NCBI GenBank assembly: GCA_031283985.1
Contig: JAITAQ010000006.1
Span: forward strand, 1-17,992
DNA from: Endomicrobium sp.
GTDB taxonomy: Bacteria > Elusimicrobiota > Endomicrobiia > Endomicrobiales > Endomicrobiaceae
Direction: 5' to 3'
Length of the DNA: 17,992 nucleotides
The notes beneath the pieces are model-generated. The model did no database searches. It was not told the origin of the DNA and was given only the letters and a program-made list of their open reading frames with translations. Positions 7,241 to 15,044 of the stretch are shown here, in pieces. The translations under genes were made by a program, and so were the position numbers. How positions within the stretch are numbered: the stretch's first letter is position 1; each line of letters starts with the position of its first letter.

Positions 7241-8134
7241 TTGCAAAAAGTTAATTTAAAAAAATATTTGTCAAAAAGAACAAAATATGTAAACTCGGCA
7301 TTAAAAAAATTTTTGCCTAAAGACAATTCTATAATTTCTCAAGGTATGCGTTACAGCGTTATGGTAGGCGGAAAAAGACTTCGTCCTATTTGTGTTTTTT
7401 TAGCTGCGGAACTTTTTGGCGGCAAAGCTAAAGATGTTCTTCCCGCAGCTTGTGCGGTAGAATATTTGCATACATACTCGTTAGTTCATGATGATTTGCC
7501 GGCTATGGATAACGATGATTTGCGCAGGGGAATGACTACCAATCATAAAAAATTCGGAGAAGCAGCTGCTATTTTATGCGGTGATGCTTTGCTCACGGAA
7601 GCCTTTAATCTTATAACAAAAGCTAATGCTGAAACTAAGAATATTAACAAAGCTGTAAAGGTTCTCGCTGATTATAGCGGATATAAAGGCATGATTGCAG
7701 GACAAGCCGAAGATACTCTAGAAACCGGCAGCTGGAGCGAGAAAAATAAAGAAATTTTAGAGAAAAAGTTAAAATTTATACAGATAAAAAAAACTGCGTC
7801 GTTAATAGTTGCAAGTTTAAAAGTAGGCGCTCTTTTATCCGACGCAGATGAAAAAAGTTTAAAATCATTAGAAGATTACGGAACAAATATAGGAATAGCT
7901 TTTCAAATTACAGACGATATTTTGGACGTCTATGCTGATAAAAGGCTTTTAGGTAAAAATGGTAGCGATGCAGACAACGATAAACTGACCGCTCTTTCGT
8001 TGTTTGGCAAAGAGGAATCGGAAGGAATAGCGTACAGGCATATAAATAAAGCAAAAAAGGCGTTATCTATATTCGGAGATAAAGCCGAAATATTTCTACA
8101 TCTTGCAGATTATATGACATCAAGGAATTGCTGA
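7241..8134 (+). CDS. ispA: Short-chain polyprenyl diphosphate synthase (farnesyl/geranylgeranyl type)
   Basis: This enzyme condenses isopentenyl diphosphate with allylic diphosphates to give C15 or C20 prenyl diphosphates, feeding quinone and undecaprenyl carrier synthesis. The 297 residues include the first aspartate-rich motif in HDDLPAMDNDDLRRG (D84, D85, D90) and the second in QITDDILD (D225, D226, D229). GGKRLRP near residue 43 binds isopentenyl diphosphate. Translation begins at TTG 7241, with AAGGAG about seven bases upstream inside the xseB remnant. It is followed by a 190-base gap before dxs, the gene supplying its precursors, as in many bacterial xseB-ispA-dxs clusters. Product chain length cannot be read with confidence. 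Confidence 0.93.
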   Translation: MQKVNLKKYLSKRTKYVNSALKKFLPKDNSIISQGMRYSVMVGGKRLRPICVFLAAELFGGKAKDVLPAACAVEYLHTYSLVHDDLPAMDNDDLRRGMTTNHKKFGEAAAILCGDALLTEAFNLITKANAETKNINKAVKVLADYSGYKGMIAGQAEDTLETGSWSEKNKEILEKKLKFIQIKKTASLIVASLKVGALLSDADEKSLKSLEDYGTNIGIAFQITDDILDVYADKRLLGKNGSDADNDKLTALSLFGKEESEGIAYRHINKAKKALSIFGDKAEIFLHLADYMTSRNC

Positions 8135-8324
8135 TTTTTTTAATTTGTCTTTGATATGTCACGTCATCAATCAACTTAAGGCTTTGTATAGTAATTTGTT
8201 GTTGTGCTACTATTTCTGCGTAAGTCGCAATATCCAAATATATGGTTGTTGAGAAATAATTGGTCTTAGTTAAGTGTTAGTTTTTTTGTCATATTTTATT
8301 TCAATGTTTTTATCAGAGGCAATA
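8135..8324 (+). other. Intergenic gap between ispA and dxs
   Basis: This 190-base AT-rich stretch breaks an otherwise compact operon. I see no tRNA, no convincing terminator and only weak promoter-like boxes (TTGAGA at 8249-8254 without a good partner). AGAGG at 8315-8319 is the dxs ribosome binding site. Confidence 0.5.
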
Positions 8325-10181
8325 GTGAAAATATTAGATGTTGTGAATAATCCTCAAGATTTAAAAAAGTTAAGTAAAGAAAAATTTTCTTTTCTTGCAA
8401 AGGAAATAAGAGAAGAAATCCTCAATACAATTTCAGTAAATGGTGGTCATTTAGCGTCGAGTCTTGGCGTTGTAGAATTGACGGTTGCGATGCATTACGT
8501 GTTTGATTCTCCTCGTGATAAAATAATTTGGGACGTTGGTCATCAGTCTTATGCCCATAAAATTCTTACCGGAAGGAAAAATGAATTTAAAACAATAAGG
8601 ACTCATAATGGACTTAGCGGTTTCCCGTGTAGATCTGAATCCGAGCATGACGCGTTTGGTGTAGGACATTCTTCAACTTCAATTTCTGCAGCTTTGGGTT
8701 TTGCCGCTGCTAGAGATATAAAAAATGAAGATTATAAAGTAGTAGCAGTTATTGGCGACGGCTCTATGACTGGGGGTCTTGCGTTTGAAGGTTTACAAAA
8801 TGCCGGACATCTTAAAAAAAACATGCTTGTAATATTAAATGATAATGAAATGTTTATATCGCAAAAAATAGGCGCAGTTGCAGGATATTTAGCTAGACTT
8901 TTAACTGTGGGTATGGCAAGAAAAGTTGAAGAAAAGGTGATGAAAACTGTAAGTAGATTCCGAGGTTTTGGTTCGCCTTTTAGAAAGTTTATAAAAAGAG
9001 CTAAAGTAATACTTTTTCCAGGCATGCTTTTTGAAGAAATGGGATTTACGTATATTGGGCCTGTGCAAGGGCACGACATCAATAATTTAACAGTTATTCT
9101 TGAGAATATCAAAGACATGAAAGGTCCTGTTTTATTGCATGTTATTACAAAAAAAGGCAAGGGATACGCTCCCGCTGAAACTGAACCGATAAAATTTCAC
9201 GGAGTAGATAAGTTTGACATAAAAAGTGGTGAAATTATAAAAACCAATGAGGCTACATATACAAAAGTTTTTTCTGACACTCTTATAAAATTTGCTCATT
9301 ACGATAAAAAAATAGTTGCTATAACTGCCGCAATGCCTGAAGGAACTGGACTTGATAAATTTGCTAAAGAGTTTCCTAACAGATATTTTGATGTAGGTAT
9401 TGCTGAAGAACATGCCATTACTTTTGCCGCTGCTATGGCAGCGGACGGCATGAAACCTGTTTGCGCTATTTACTCAACATTTATGCAAAGAGCTATAGAT
9501 AATATTATACATGATGTGGCTTTGCAGAATCTTCCAGTTATCTTTGCTTTGGACAGAGCGGGTCTCGTTGGCGAAGACGGGGGAACTCATCACGGGGCTT
9601 TTGATTTGTCTTATCTGAACTATGTACCTAATTTAATTATTATGTCTCCTGCAGATGAGAACGAATTGCAGCACATGTTAAAAACAGCACTAATCTCCAA
9701 TAAAACTTGCGCCATACGTTATCCTAGAGGAGCAGGAGTAGGGTGCAAACTTGATAAATATCCATGTGTTTTAAAAATTGGGAAAGGGACTGTTGTAAAA
9801 GAAGGTGATGATATTTGCTTTCTTGCTATAGGAAGCCATGTAAATACGTGTTTAAAAGCTGTCCAACTGTTAGGAAAGGAAAATATAAGTGCTTCTGTAA
9901 TAAATATGAGGTTTTTAAAGCCTTTGGACGTTGACATAATAAAAGAAGTTCTTTCAAAAACTAAGAAATTTGTTACGGTTGAAGAAAATTCTTTAATCGG
10001 TGGGTTTGGCGAAAGCGTAAAGAATGTGCTATTTGGTACTGGAGCTGAAGTTGAATGTATAGGTCTTCCAGATAAATTTGTAGAGCATGGAAATGTAAAA
10101 GTACTAAGAAAAAAGTACGGTTTTACACCTGAAGGAGTAGCCAACAAAGCTTTAAAGATGTTTGCAGATGGAAAAAACTAA
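8325..10181 (+). CDS. dxs: 1-deoxy-D-xylulose-5-phosphate synthase
   Basis: DXS joins pyruvate and glyceraldehyde 3-phosphate, using thiamine diphosphate, in the first step of the MEP isoprenoid pathway. I place the start at GTG 8325 (618 residues) because AGAGG lies five bases upstream. The protein then begins with KILDVVNNPQDLKKL, the usual family opening. The longer frame from 8274 adds 17 hydrophobic residues that are atypical. Visible motifs are GHQSYAHKIL with H73, GDGSMTGG with the metal/TPP residues G144-D145-G146, the later NDN, DVGIAEEHA with the catalytic glutamate E361, and GGTHHGAFD. The C-terminal transketolase domain is complete. The end overlaps tlyA by 14 bases. It works with the neighbouring ispA. 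Confidence 0.95.
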   Translation: MKILDVVNNPQDLKKLSKEKFSFLAKEIREEILNTISVNGGHLASSLGVVELTVAMHYVFDSPRDKIIWDVGHQSYAHKILTGRKNEFKTIRTHNGLSGFPCRSESEHDAFGVGHSSTSISAALGFAAARDIKNEDYKVVAVIGDGSMTGGLAFEGLQNAGHLKKNMLVILNDNEMFISQKIGAVAGYLARLLTVGMARKVEEKVMKTVSRFRGFGSPFRKFIKRAKVILFPGMLFEEMGFTYIGPVQGHDINNLTVILENIKDMKGPVLLHVITKKGKGYAPAETEPIKFHGVDKFDIKSGEIIKTNEATYTKVFSDTLIKFAHYDKKIVAITAAMPEGTGLDKFAKEFPNRYFDVGIAEEHAITFAAAMAADGMKPVCAIYSTFMQRAIDNIIHDVALQNLPVIFALDRAGLVGEDGGTHHGAFDLSYLNYVPNLIIMSPADENELQHMLKTALISNKTCAIRYPRGAGVGCKLDKYPCVLKIGKGTVVKEGDDICFLAIGSHVNTCLKAVQLLGKENISASVINMRFLKPLDVDIIKEVLSKTKKFVTVEENSLIGGFGESVKNVLFGTGAEVECIGLPDKFVEHGNVKVLRKKYGFTPEGVANKALKMFADGKN

Positions 10182-10905
10182 GAAGAAGAAACGTTTAGAT
10201 ATTTTAGTGTTTGAAAAAGGCTTTGCGGAAACAAGAACCAAAGCCCAAGCCTTTATAATGTGCGGCAGTGTTTTTGTGAATAATCAAGTTCACTACAAAC
10301 CGAGCGTATTGGTCGGTGACGAAGATATAATTGAAATAAAAAATATAAATCCTTATGTTTCCAGAGGCGGACTAAAATTAGAGTCGGCTTTGAGGGCTTT
10401 AAATATTGATGTTAAAGGCTATATTTGTCTTGATATAGGGGCATCAACAGGCGGCTTTACAGATTGCATGCTCCAAAAGGGAGCTATTAAAGTTTATTCT
10501 ATTGATGTCGGTTCTAGGCAGCTTCATTATAAATTAAGAAATGATAAAAGAGTAGTAAATATAGAAAACGTCAATTTTAGATATTTTGACGATGTTTTAT
10601 TAAAAGATAAAATAGATTTTACGACTATAGATGTTTCTTTTATTTCGCTTGATAAGATTTTGCCAATTGTATATAAAATCATTTGTGAAAATAGCTGTGT
10701 TTTAGCTATGATAAAACCTCAATTTGAACTTGACCCGTCGGAAATAAAGAAAGGCGTTGTAAGGGATGATAAGTTGAGGCAAAAAGCTATAAGTAAAATT
10801 AAAAATTTTGCTTTAAGTTTGGGATTTAAGATAATTTCTGAATCTGACTCAGAACTTAAAGGACACAAAGGAAATCTAGAATATTTTGTTTTACTAAAAA
10901 AGTAA
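10168..10905 (+). CDS. tlyA: TlyA-family rRNA 2'-O-methyltransferase (hemolysin A family)
   Basis: Characterised TlyA enzymes methylate ribose 2'-OH groups in 16S and 23S rRNA; some members were first described as hemolysins. The N-terminal S4 RNA-binding domain (about residues 8-65) shows RLDILVFEKGFAETRTKAQ and YVSRGGLKLESAL. The FtsJ-like methyltransferase domain has the SAM-binding motif CLDIGASTGGFTDC starting at residue 87 and IKPQFEL with K183. I choose ATG 10168 (245 residues); a TTG two codons earlier is possible. The gene overlaps the end of dxs by 14 bases, a common dxs-tlyA arrangement. leuS starts 11 bases after its stop. It appears intact. Confidence 0.9.
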   Translation: MEKTKKKKRLDILVFEKGFAETRTKAQAFIMCGSVFVNNQVHYKPSVLVGDEDIIEIKNINPYVSRGGLKLESALRALNIDVKGYICLDIGASTGGFTDCMLQKGAIKVYSIDVGSRQLHYKLRNDKRVVNIENVNFRYFDDVLLKDKIDFTTIDVSFISLDKILPIVYKIICENSCVLAMIKPQFELDPSEIKKGVVRDDKLRQKAISKIKNFALSLGFKIISESDSELKGHKGNLEYFVLLKK

Positions 10906-10916
10906 AGGTGATAAAC

Positions 10917-13355
10917 ATGACAGAATATAATCATTTAGAAGTGGAAAAAAAGTGGCAGAAAAAATGGTCTGAAAGCAAAATATTTGAGAGTAAAGAAGAC
11001 TCTAAAAAAGAAAAATATTATTGTCTGGAAATGTTACCTTATCCTTCAGGCGATCTGCACATGGGACATGTCCGTAATTATAGCATAGGAGATGTTTACG
11101 CTCGTTTTCATAGAATGAAGGGCGAAAATGTTTTATATACAGCAGGTTGGGACGCTTTTGGTCTTCCTGCTGAAAATGCGGCAATTAAAAATAAAATACA
11201 CCCTGCAAAATGGACTAAACAAAATATTGCCCGTATGAGAGAACAATTGAAAGCTTTAGGGTTTTCCTACGACTGGAACAGAGAAACCGCAACATGTGAC
11301 CCTGAATATTACAAATGGACTCAGTGGTTTTTTATAAAGATGTGGGAAAAAAATTTAGTGTTTAGAAAGAGCGCTAATGTTAATTGGTGTCCGTCATGCC
11401 AAACAGTTCTTGCAAACGAACAAGTTTTAAACGGCGTATGTTGGAGATGCGACAGCCATACCGAGCATAGAGACTTGGAGCAGTGGTTTATAAAAATCAC
11501 AGATTATGCAGATGAACTTTTGGAAGGACACAAACAGCTTGGTGGATGGTCAGAGCAGGTTTTATCAATGCAGAAAAATTGGATAGGCAAATCTTATGGA
11601 GCCGAAATAGATTTTAAAATTTCATGTTCTGATAAAAATTTAAAAATATTTACCACGCGTCCTGACACAATCTTTGGCGTAACTTTTATGGTTATAGCTC
11701 CCGAGCATGAAATAATCAATGAGTTGAAATCTAAAATTAAAAATTATAAACAAGTTGCCCAATATATTCTTGCAAGTGGCAAAAAATCAAATATAGAAAG
11801 GGCATCAAGCAAAGAAAAAACAGGAATAAGGCTGGAAGGTATAAATGCCTTAAATCCCGCTACGAGGAAAGAAATCTCTATTTTTACAGCAGATTATGTT
11901 TTAACAGGATACGGCACGGGTGCTATTATGGCTGTGCCTGCCCATGACCAAAGAGATTGGGAGTTTGCTAAAAAATTTGATGTTCCTATCATAGAAGTAA
12001 TAAAAGGCAATAATTCTGACATAAGCAAACATGCTTATGAAGATGAAGGGATTCTTGTAAATTCCGGAAAATTTTCTGGAGTTAAATCTTCTGATGCTTT
12101 TGATGCTATTTCAAGCTGGATTGAAAAACAAGGGTTTGGAACAAAGACTGTAAATTTTAAACTTAAAGACTGGTTAGTTTCAAGACAGAGGTATTGGGGC
12201 ACTCCTATACCAATGATTCATTGTAATCACTGCGGCATTGTCTCTGTTTCTGAAAAAGAGTTGCCTGTTCTGCTTCCTGAAGACGTAGACTTCCTAGGAT
12301 CAGGTGAGTCCCCTTTAAAGACAAATAAGACATTTGTAAATGTTAAATGTCCAAAATGCGGTAAAGATGCGAGCAGAGAAACCGACACAATGGATACTTT
12401 TGTTGACTCTTCGTGGTATTATGTACGATATTGCGATTCGCACAATGACAATGCTCCTTTTGGCAGCGTAAGAGCAAATTATTGGATGCCTATAAATCAA
12501 TATATCGGCGGAATAGAACACGCTTGCTTGCACCTGATATACGCCCGTTTTTGGTTTAAAGTCATGAGAGACTTAGGTCTTGTAAAGTACGATGAACCTT
12601 TTACGAATTTGCTAACTCAAGGAATGGTAACTCTCGGCGACAGTGCAATGTCAAAATCTAAAGGAAACGTTGTAAGTCCTGACGAAATACTTCCAAAGTA
12701 CGGAGCTGATACAGCAAGATTGTTTATTCTTTTTGCAGCGCCACCTCAGAAACAGCTTGCTTGGTCTTTTGATGGAATAGAAGGGTGTTGGAGATTTGTA
12801 AACAGAGTATGGCGTCTTTTTGATGCTGTAAATACAAAGTCTATAACTGCTGCTTCTCAAAAGGATAAAGACGATATTTTGAGAACTATGCATAAGACCG
12901 TAAAGAAAGTTACGTATGATATTGAAAAAAAATTTCAGCTTAATACAGCGATTTCATCAATTATGGAACTTGTGAACGAATTATATTCCTACAAATATCA
13001 TGCTAATGACGACGGAGTATCGTTGGAAGTATATAAGACATTGATATTACTGCTTGCTCCTATTACTCCTCATTTATGTGAAGAAGTTTGGGAAAAACTT
13101 GGAAATAATGAATGTATTTCAATTCATACATGGCCTGTTTTTGATGAAAATATGATCAAAGAATCTTCTATTGAAATTCCTATACAAGTAAATGGAAAAT
13201 TAAAAAGAAGAATAACTGTTTCTGCCGATGCGAACGAAGATGAAGTAAAGAAAGCTGCAATCTCAGATGAGAAAATATCAGCTTATTTAAAAGACAAACA
13301 GGTAGTTAAATTTATATACGTTAAAAATAAGATAGTTACTATAGTGGTAAAGTAA
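10917..13355 (+). CDS. leuS: Leucyl-tRNA synthetase
   Basis: This class I aminoacyl-tRNA synthetase charges tRNA-Leu. ATG 10917 is preferred over the in-frame GTG at 10908 because AAAGG at 10904-10908 lies eight bases upstream; the product is then 812 residues. Motifs in order are HMGH at 48-51; a zinc-type pair of CxxC motifs (C158/C161 and C175/C178); the editing domain with TTRPDTIFGVTF and GTGAIMAVPAHDQRDWEFA; a second CxxC set in the catalytic region (HCNHCGI and CPKCGKD); and MSKSKGN at 578-584. The residue before that methionine is alanine instead of the usual lysine of KMSKS. The anticodon-binding and C-terminal domains are complete. An lptE-like gene follows, an order shared with other bacteria. 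Confidence 0.96.
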   Translation: MTEYNHLEVEKKWQKKWSESKIFESKEDSKKEKYYCLEMLPYPSGDLHMGHVRNYSIGDVYARFHRMKGENVLYTAGWDAFGLPAENAAIKNKIHPAKWTKQNIARMREQLKALGFSYDWNRETATCDPEYYKWTQWFFIKMWEKNLVFRKSANVNWCPSCQTVLANEQVLNGVCWRCDSHTEHRDLEQWFIKITDYADELLEGHKQLGGWSEQVLSMQKNWIGKSYGAEIDFKISCSDKNLKIFTTRPDTIFGVTFMVIAPEHEIINELKSKIKNYKQVAQYILASGKKSNIERASSKEKTGIRLEGINALNPATRKEISIFTADYVLTGYGTGAIMAVPAHDQRDWEFAKKFDVPIIEVIKGNNSDISKHAYEDEGILVNSGKFSGVKSSDAFDAISSWIEKQGFGTKTVNFKLKDWLVSRQRYWGTPIPMIHCNHCGIVSVSEKELPVLLPEDVDFLGSGESPLKTNKTFVNVKCPKCGKDASRETDTMDTFVDSSWYYVRYCDSHNDNAPFGSVRANYWMPINQYIGGIEHACLHLIYARFWFKVMRDLGLVKYDEPFTNLLTQGMVTLGDSAMSKSKGNVVSPDEILPKYGADTARLFILFAAPPQKQLAWSFDGIEGCWRFVNRVWRLFDAVNTKSITAASQKDKDDILRTMHKTVKKVTYDIEKKFQLNTAISSIMELVNELYSYKYHANDDGVSLEVYKTLILLLAPITPHLCEEVWEKLGNNECISIHTWPVFDENMIKESSIEIPIQVNGKLKRRITVSADANEDEVKKAAISDEKISAYLKDKQVVKFIYVKNKIVTIVVK

Positions 13356-13370
13356 TTATGTGGAGTCTCT

Positions 13371-13952
13371 GTGAAAAAAATTATTACTTATTTATCTGCG
13401 GTTGTTTTGTTTATAACTCTCAGTTCATGCACATCTCCATATGAGCAGGCAGTTCAACTATTGCCAGAACATGTTAAAAAAGTTTATGTTAAACCTTTTG
13501 GGAATAATACTAATCAATTTGGGATAGAGTCAAAATTTACAAACGAAGTTATAGAAGAAATAATTAACAGCGGGCGTTTATCTTTAGTAAACAAAGAAGA
13601 AGATGCAGACGGAGTTCTTACGGTGACAATTAAGAGATATATTTTGCAGCCGCTTACCTTTGATATAAACAATGTTGCAGAACAATATAAAATGTGTATT
13701 ATTGCAAGTGTTTCATTAGTTGATAATGACAATAACGTGACTCTATGGAGTGAGCCAAATATGGAAGGAATACAAATTTATCGCGATATAAATAGAAGAC
13801 CAAGCGGAGAAGATTTTATAGGCGATGGAATGAGTGAAGAAGATGCAAGACAAATTGTTTGGATTCAGATGTCTAGAAATATTGTAAGAAGGGTTAGTAA
13901 AGGTTTTGTCTCTGCAACTAGCATAGCAGAAAAAAAAGTTCCTGCGCAATGA
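13371..13952 (+). CDS. lptE: LptE-like outer-membrane lipoprotein
   Basis: LptE plugs the LptD barrel and helps insert lipopolysaccharide into the outer membrane. The 193-residue product starts at GTG 13371, with GGAG five bases upstream. It opens with a lipoprotein signal peptide: KK, a hydrophobic core, and the lipobox LSSC with the lipidated cysteine at residue 20. The body matches the LptE layout, with VKKVYVKPFGNNT, a segment typical of the family's start. FTNEVIEEIINSGRLSLVN follows, then a strand-rich region ADGVLTVTIKRY. The C-terminal helix contains MSRNIVRRV. Its place right after leuS is a common lptE position. The sequence family is divergent, so the symbol is a well-supported guess. 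It implies a cell with an outer membrane. Confidence 0.75.
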   Translation: MKKIITYLSAVVLFITLSSCTSPYEQAVQLLPEHVKKVYVKPFGNNTNQFGIESKFTNEVIEEIINSGRLSLVNKEEDADGVLTVTIKRYILQPLTFDINNVAEQYKMCIIASVSLVDNDNNVTLWSEPNMEGIQIYRDINRRPSGEDFIGDGMSEEDARQIVWIQMSRNIVRRVSKGFVSATSIAEKKVPAQ

Positions 13953-14248
13953 TTAAATATATTGTTAAAAATAAAACTATGAAAAGAATAAAAATTCGTT
14001 ATATTATATTGCTAGTTTTTCTCTTAATTTTGATTTTTAATGAAGGAAATAGGACACTTATTAGGCGATGTTTTGAGATAAATAAATTAAATAGAAGTAT
14101 TAAATATGCTCAATACCAAAACGAATTGCTTAACAAAAGAATATATTATCTTGAAAATGAGCCTTCTTATTTAGAAAGAATGGTTCGCAGCGAATTAAAC
14201 GTTGCAGCGCCAGATGAAATAGAGTACAGGTTTTCAGTTATTGACTAA
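13949..14248 (+). CDS. FtsB/DivIC-like septum formation initiator protein
   Basis: FtsB and DivIC are small bitopic membrane proteins that join FtsL and FtsQ in the divisome. The 99-residue product has a short basic N-terminus and one membrane helix at about residues 18-31 (RYIILLVFLLILIF). A coiled coil follows (INKLNRSIKYAQYQNELLNK). The C-terminal tail LERMVRSELNVAAPDEIEYRF matches the family's ending of the type R.elg.v.pgEi.y.f. The ATG overlaps the lptE stop (ATGA), so the two are translationally coupled; ATG 13979-13981 is a possible shorter start. The match is by architecture and tail motif; FtsL is a less likely alternative because of that tail. Confidence 0.7.
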   Translation: MIKYIVKNKTMKRIKIRYIILLVFLLILIFNEGNRTLIRRCFEINKLNRSIKYAQYQNELLNKRIYYLENEPSYLERMVRSELNVAAPDEIEYRFSVID

Positions 14249-14322
14249 TTTTAAGGCAGTTTTATAAGTTGACCATCTCTATATTTACACATCTTAAAGT
14301 ATTATATAAAATCCTATTAGTT

Positions 14323-14561
14323 GCTAAAATTTGCGTTTTCGGAAAGAATTCACATTAAACGGGAAAGCGTTTTTTATACAAAATACTGCCAGAGGAGTTT
14401 CCTGTGGATGTTGATTTTGGTATTTCAAACGTTTCTCAGTAAAAAGAGATTGTAAAATGTGTGCAGACGGTGTAGAAATAATAGAGCAATATAAAGTTAA
14501 TGCGGCGGCAAAACTAGTGAATTATACATCTGAACTTAAAAAAGCTATTGTCCTCAATTGA
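14323..14561 (+). pseudogene. trpA: Remnant of tryptophan synthase alpha chain (3' part)
   Basis: Broken reading frames in this stretch recall the end of TrpA, the subunit that cleaves indole-glycerol phosphate. FPVDVDFGISNVSQ (14398-14439) resembles the family's PvavGFGIs..eq segment and is followed by TAA at 14440. KEIVKC continues the match, then a frame change at the repeated GTGTG near 14458-14463 leads to ADGVEIIEQY (14463-14492). That fits aDGvIVGSaiVkiiE with about eight codons, including the GSA phosphate-binding residues, deleted. LVNYTSELKKAI to TGA 14561 matches the final helix. Upstream, FSERIHI and VFYTKY may be remnants of the ERi..I and GFiYyvS segments. The N-terminal two thirds is gone. 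I am fairly but not fully sure. Confidence 0.6.
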
Positions 14562-15044
14562 TATAAAAATTATTAAAACATTTTTTAACTTTTTCATCTG
14601 TAAAGTTACTAATATTCTGATTTATATGAGTATATCTGAACAATAATTTTAGGGATACTAGGGTTTTTGTTTTAATTTTCATATAATAACTAAATGTTGC
14701 ATTTTTCTTTCTAATTTGTATAGCAGATATTTAGTTAATCCTGCTTACAAAAAAGTAGAGGTTTGACATAATTTATAGAGAAAATTTTTTTCATCGTGGT
14801 AATAATATTGTCATTATTTACATTGTGTTAATGCTTGTTGCTTGAATAGGATGAGTGATGATGAGCAAAGAAATATATATGCATCCATCCAGCTGATGAG
14901 GAAGAGAAAGGTCAAGCACTTTTAGAGCATATCAGCTCTGCAAGTGCAATATATGCAGTGGAGAAATTGAATCCTATTATCTGGCTCCTTAAATAATTAT
15001 ACTATAGATTTTAAGTCTATGAAAATAAAATTAGGAAGGGGAAT
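14562..15044 (+). other. Gene-poor region upstream of cas9 with an unidentified decayed reading frame and hairpins
   Basis: No intact gene is visible in these 483 very AT-rich bases. TTGACA at 14763-14768 has no clear -10 partner. At 14865-14993, two short frames joined by a frameshift read MSKEIYMHP and then DEEEKGQALLEHISSASAIY onward to NPIIWLLK and TAA; this looks protein-like, but I cannot name the family. Within it, GCACTT-AGAGC pairs with GCTCT-AAGTGC (14916-14947), and AGCTGAT (14891-14897) can instead pair with ATCAGCT (14931-14937). ATAGA/TCTAT (15004-15020) forms a small hairpin just before cas9. A tracrRNA could hide here, but without the CRISPR repeat sequence it cannot be recognised. 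GGAAGGGG at 15034-15041 is the cas9 ribosome binding site. Confidence 0.5.

Noticed and set aside
8068..8274. Minus-strand open stretch across the ispA end and the ispA-dxs gap (contains ATYAEIVAQQQITIQSLK)
   Set aside because: It has no start codon, half of it is antisense to ispA, and an open run of this length is not rare when six frames are examined.
8274..8324. Longer dxs frame with 17 extra hydrophobic N-terminal residues
   Set aside because: GTG 8325 has AGAGG at the right distance and gives the usual DXS opening; the upstream segment has no ribosome binding site and no family match.
14554..14682. 42-codon minus-strand frame with a RYTHINQNISNF segment faintly like the end of a tyrosine recombinase
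   Set aside because: There is no ribosome binding site, the segment is AT-rich and short, it ends inside the trpA remnant, and the resemblance rests on about four residues.
14763..14791. Promoter for cas9 built on TTGACA at 14763
   Set aside because: No -10 box lies at 15-19 bases; the expected position is a T-run.
14562..15044. CRISPR array or leader upstream of cas9
   Set aside because: No regularly spaced direct repeats of 30-40 bases occur in the window.
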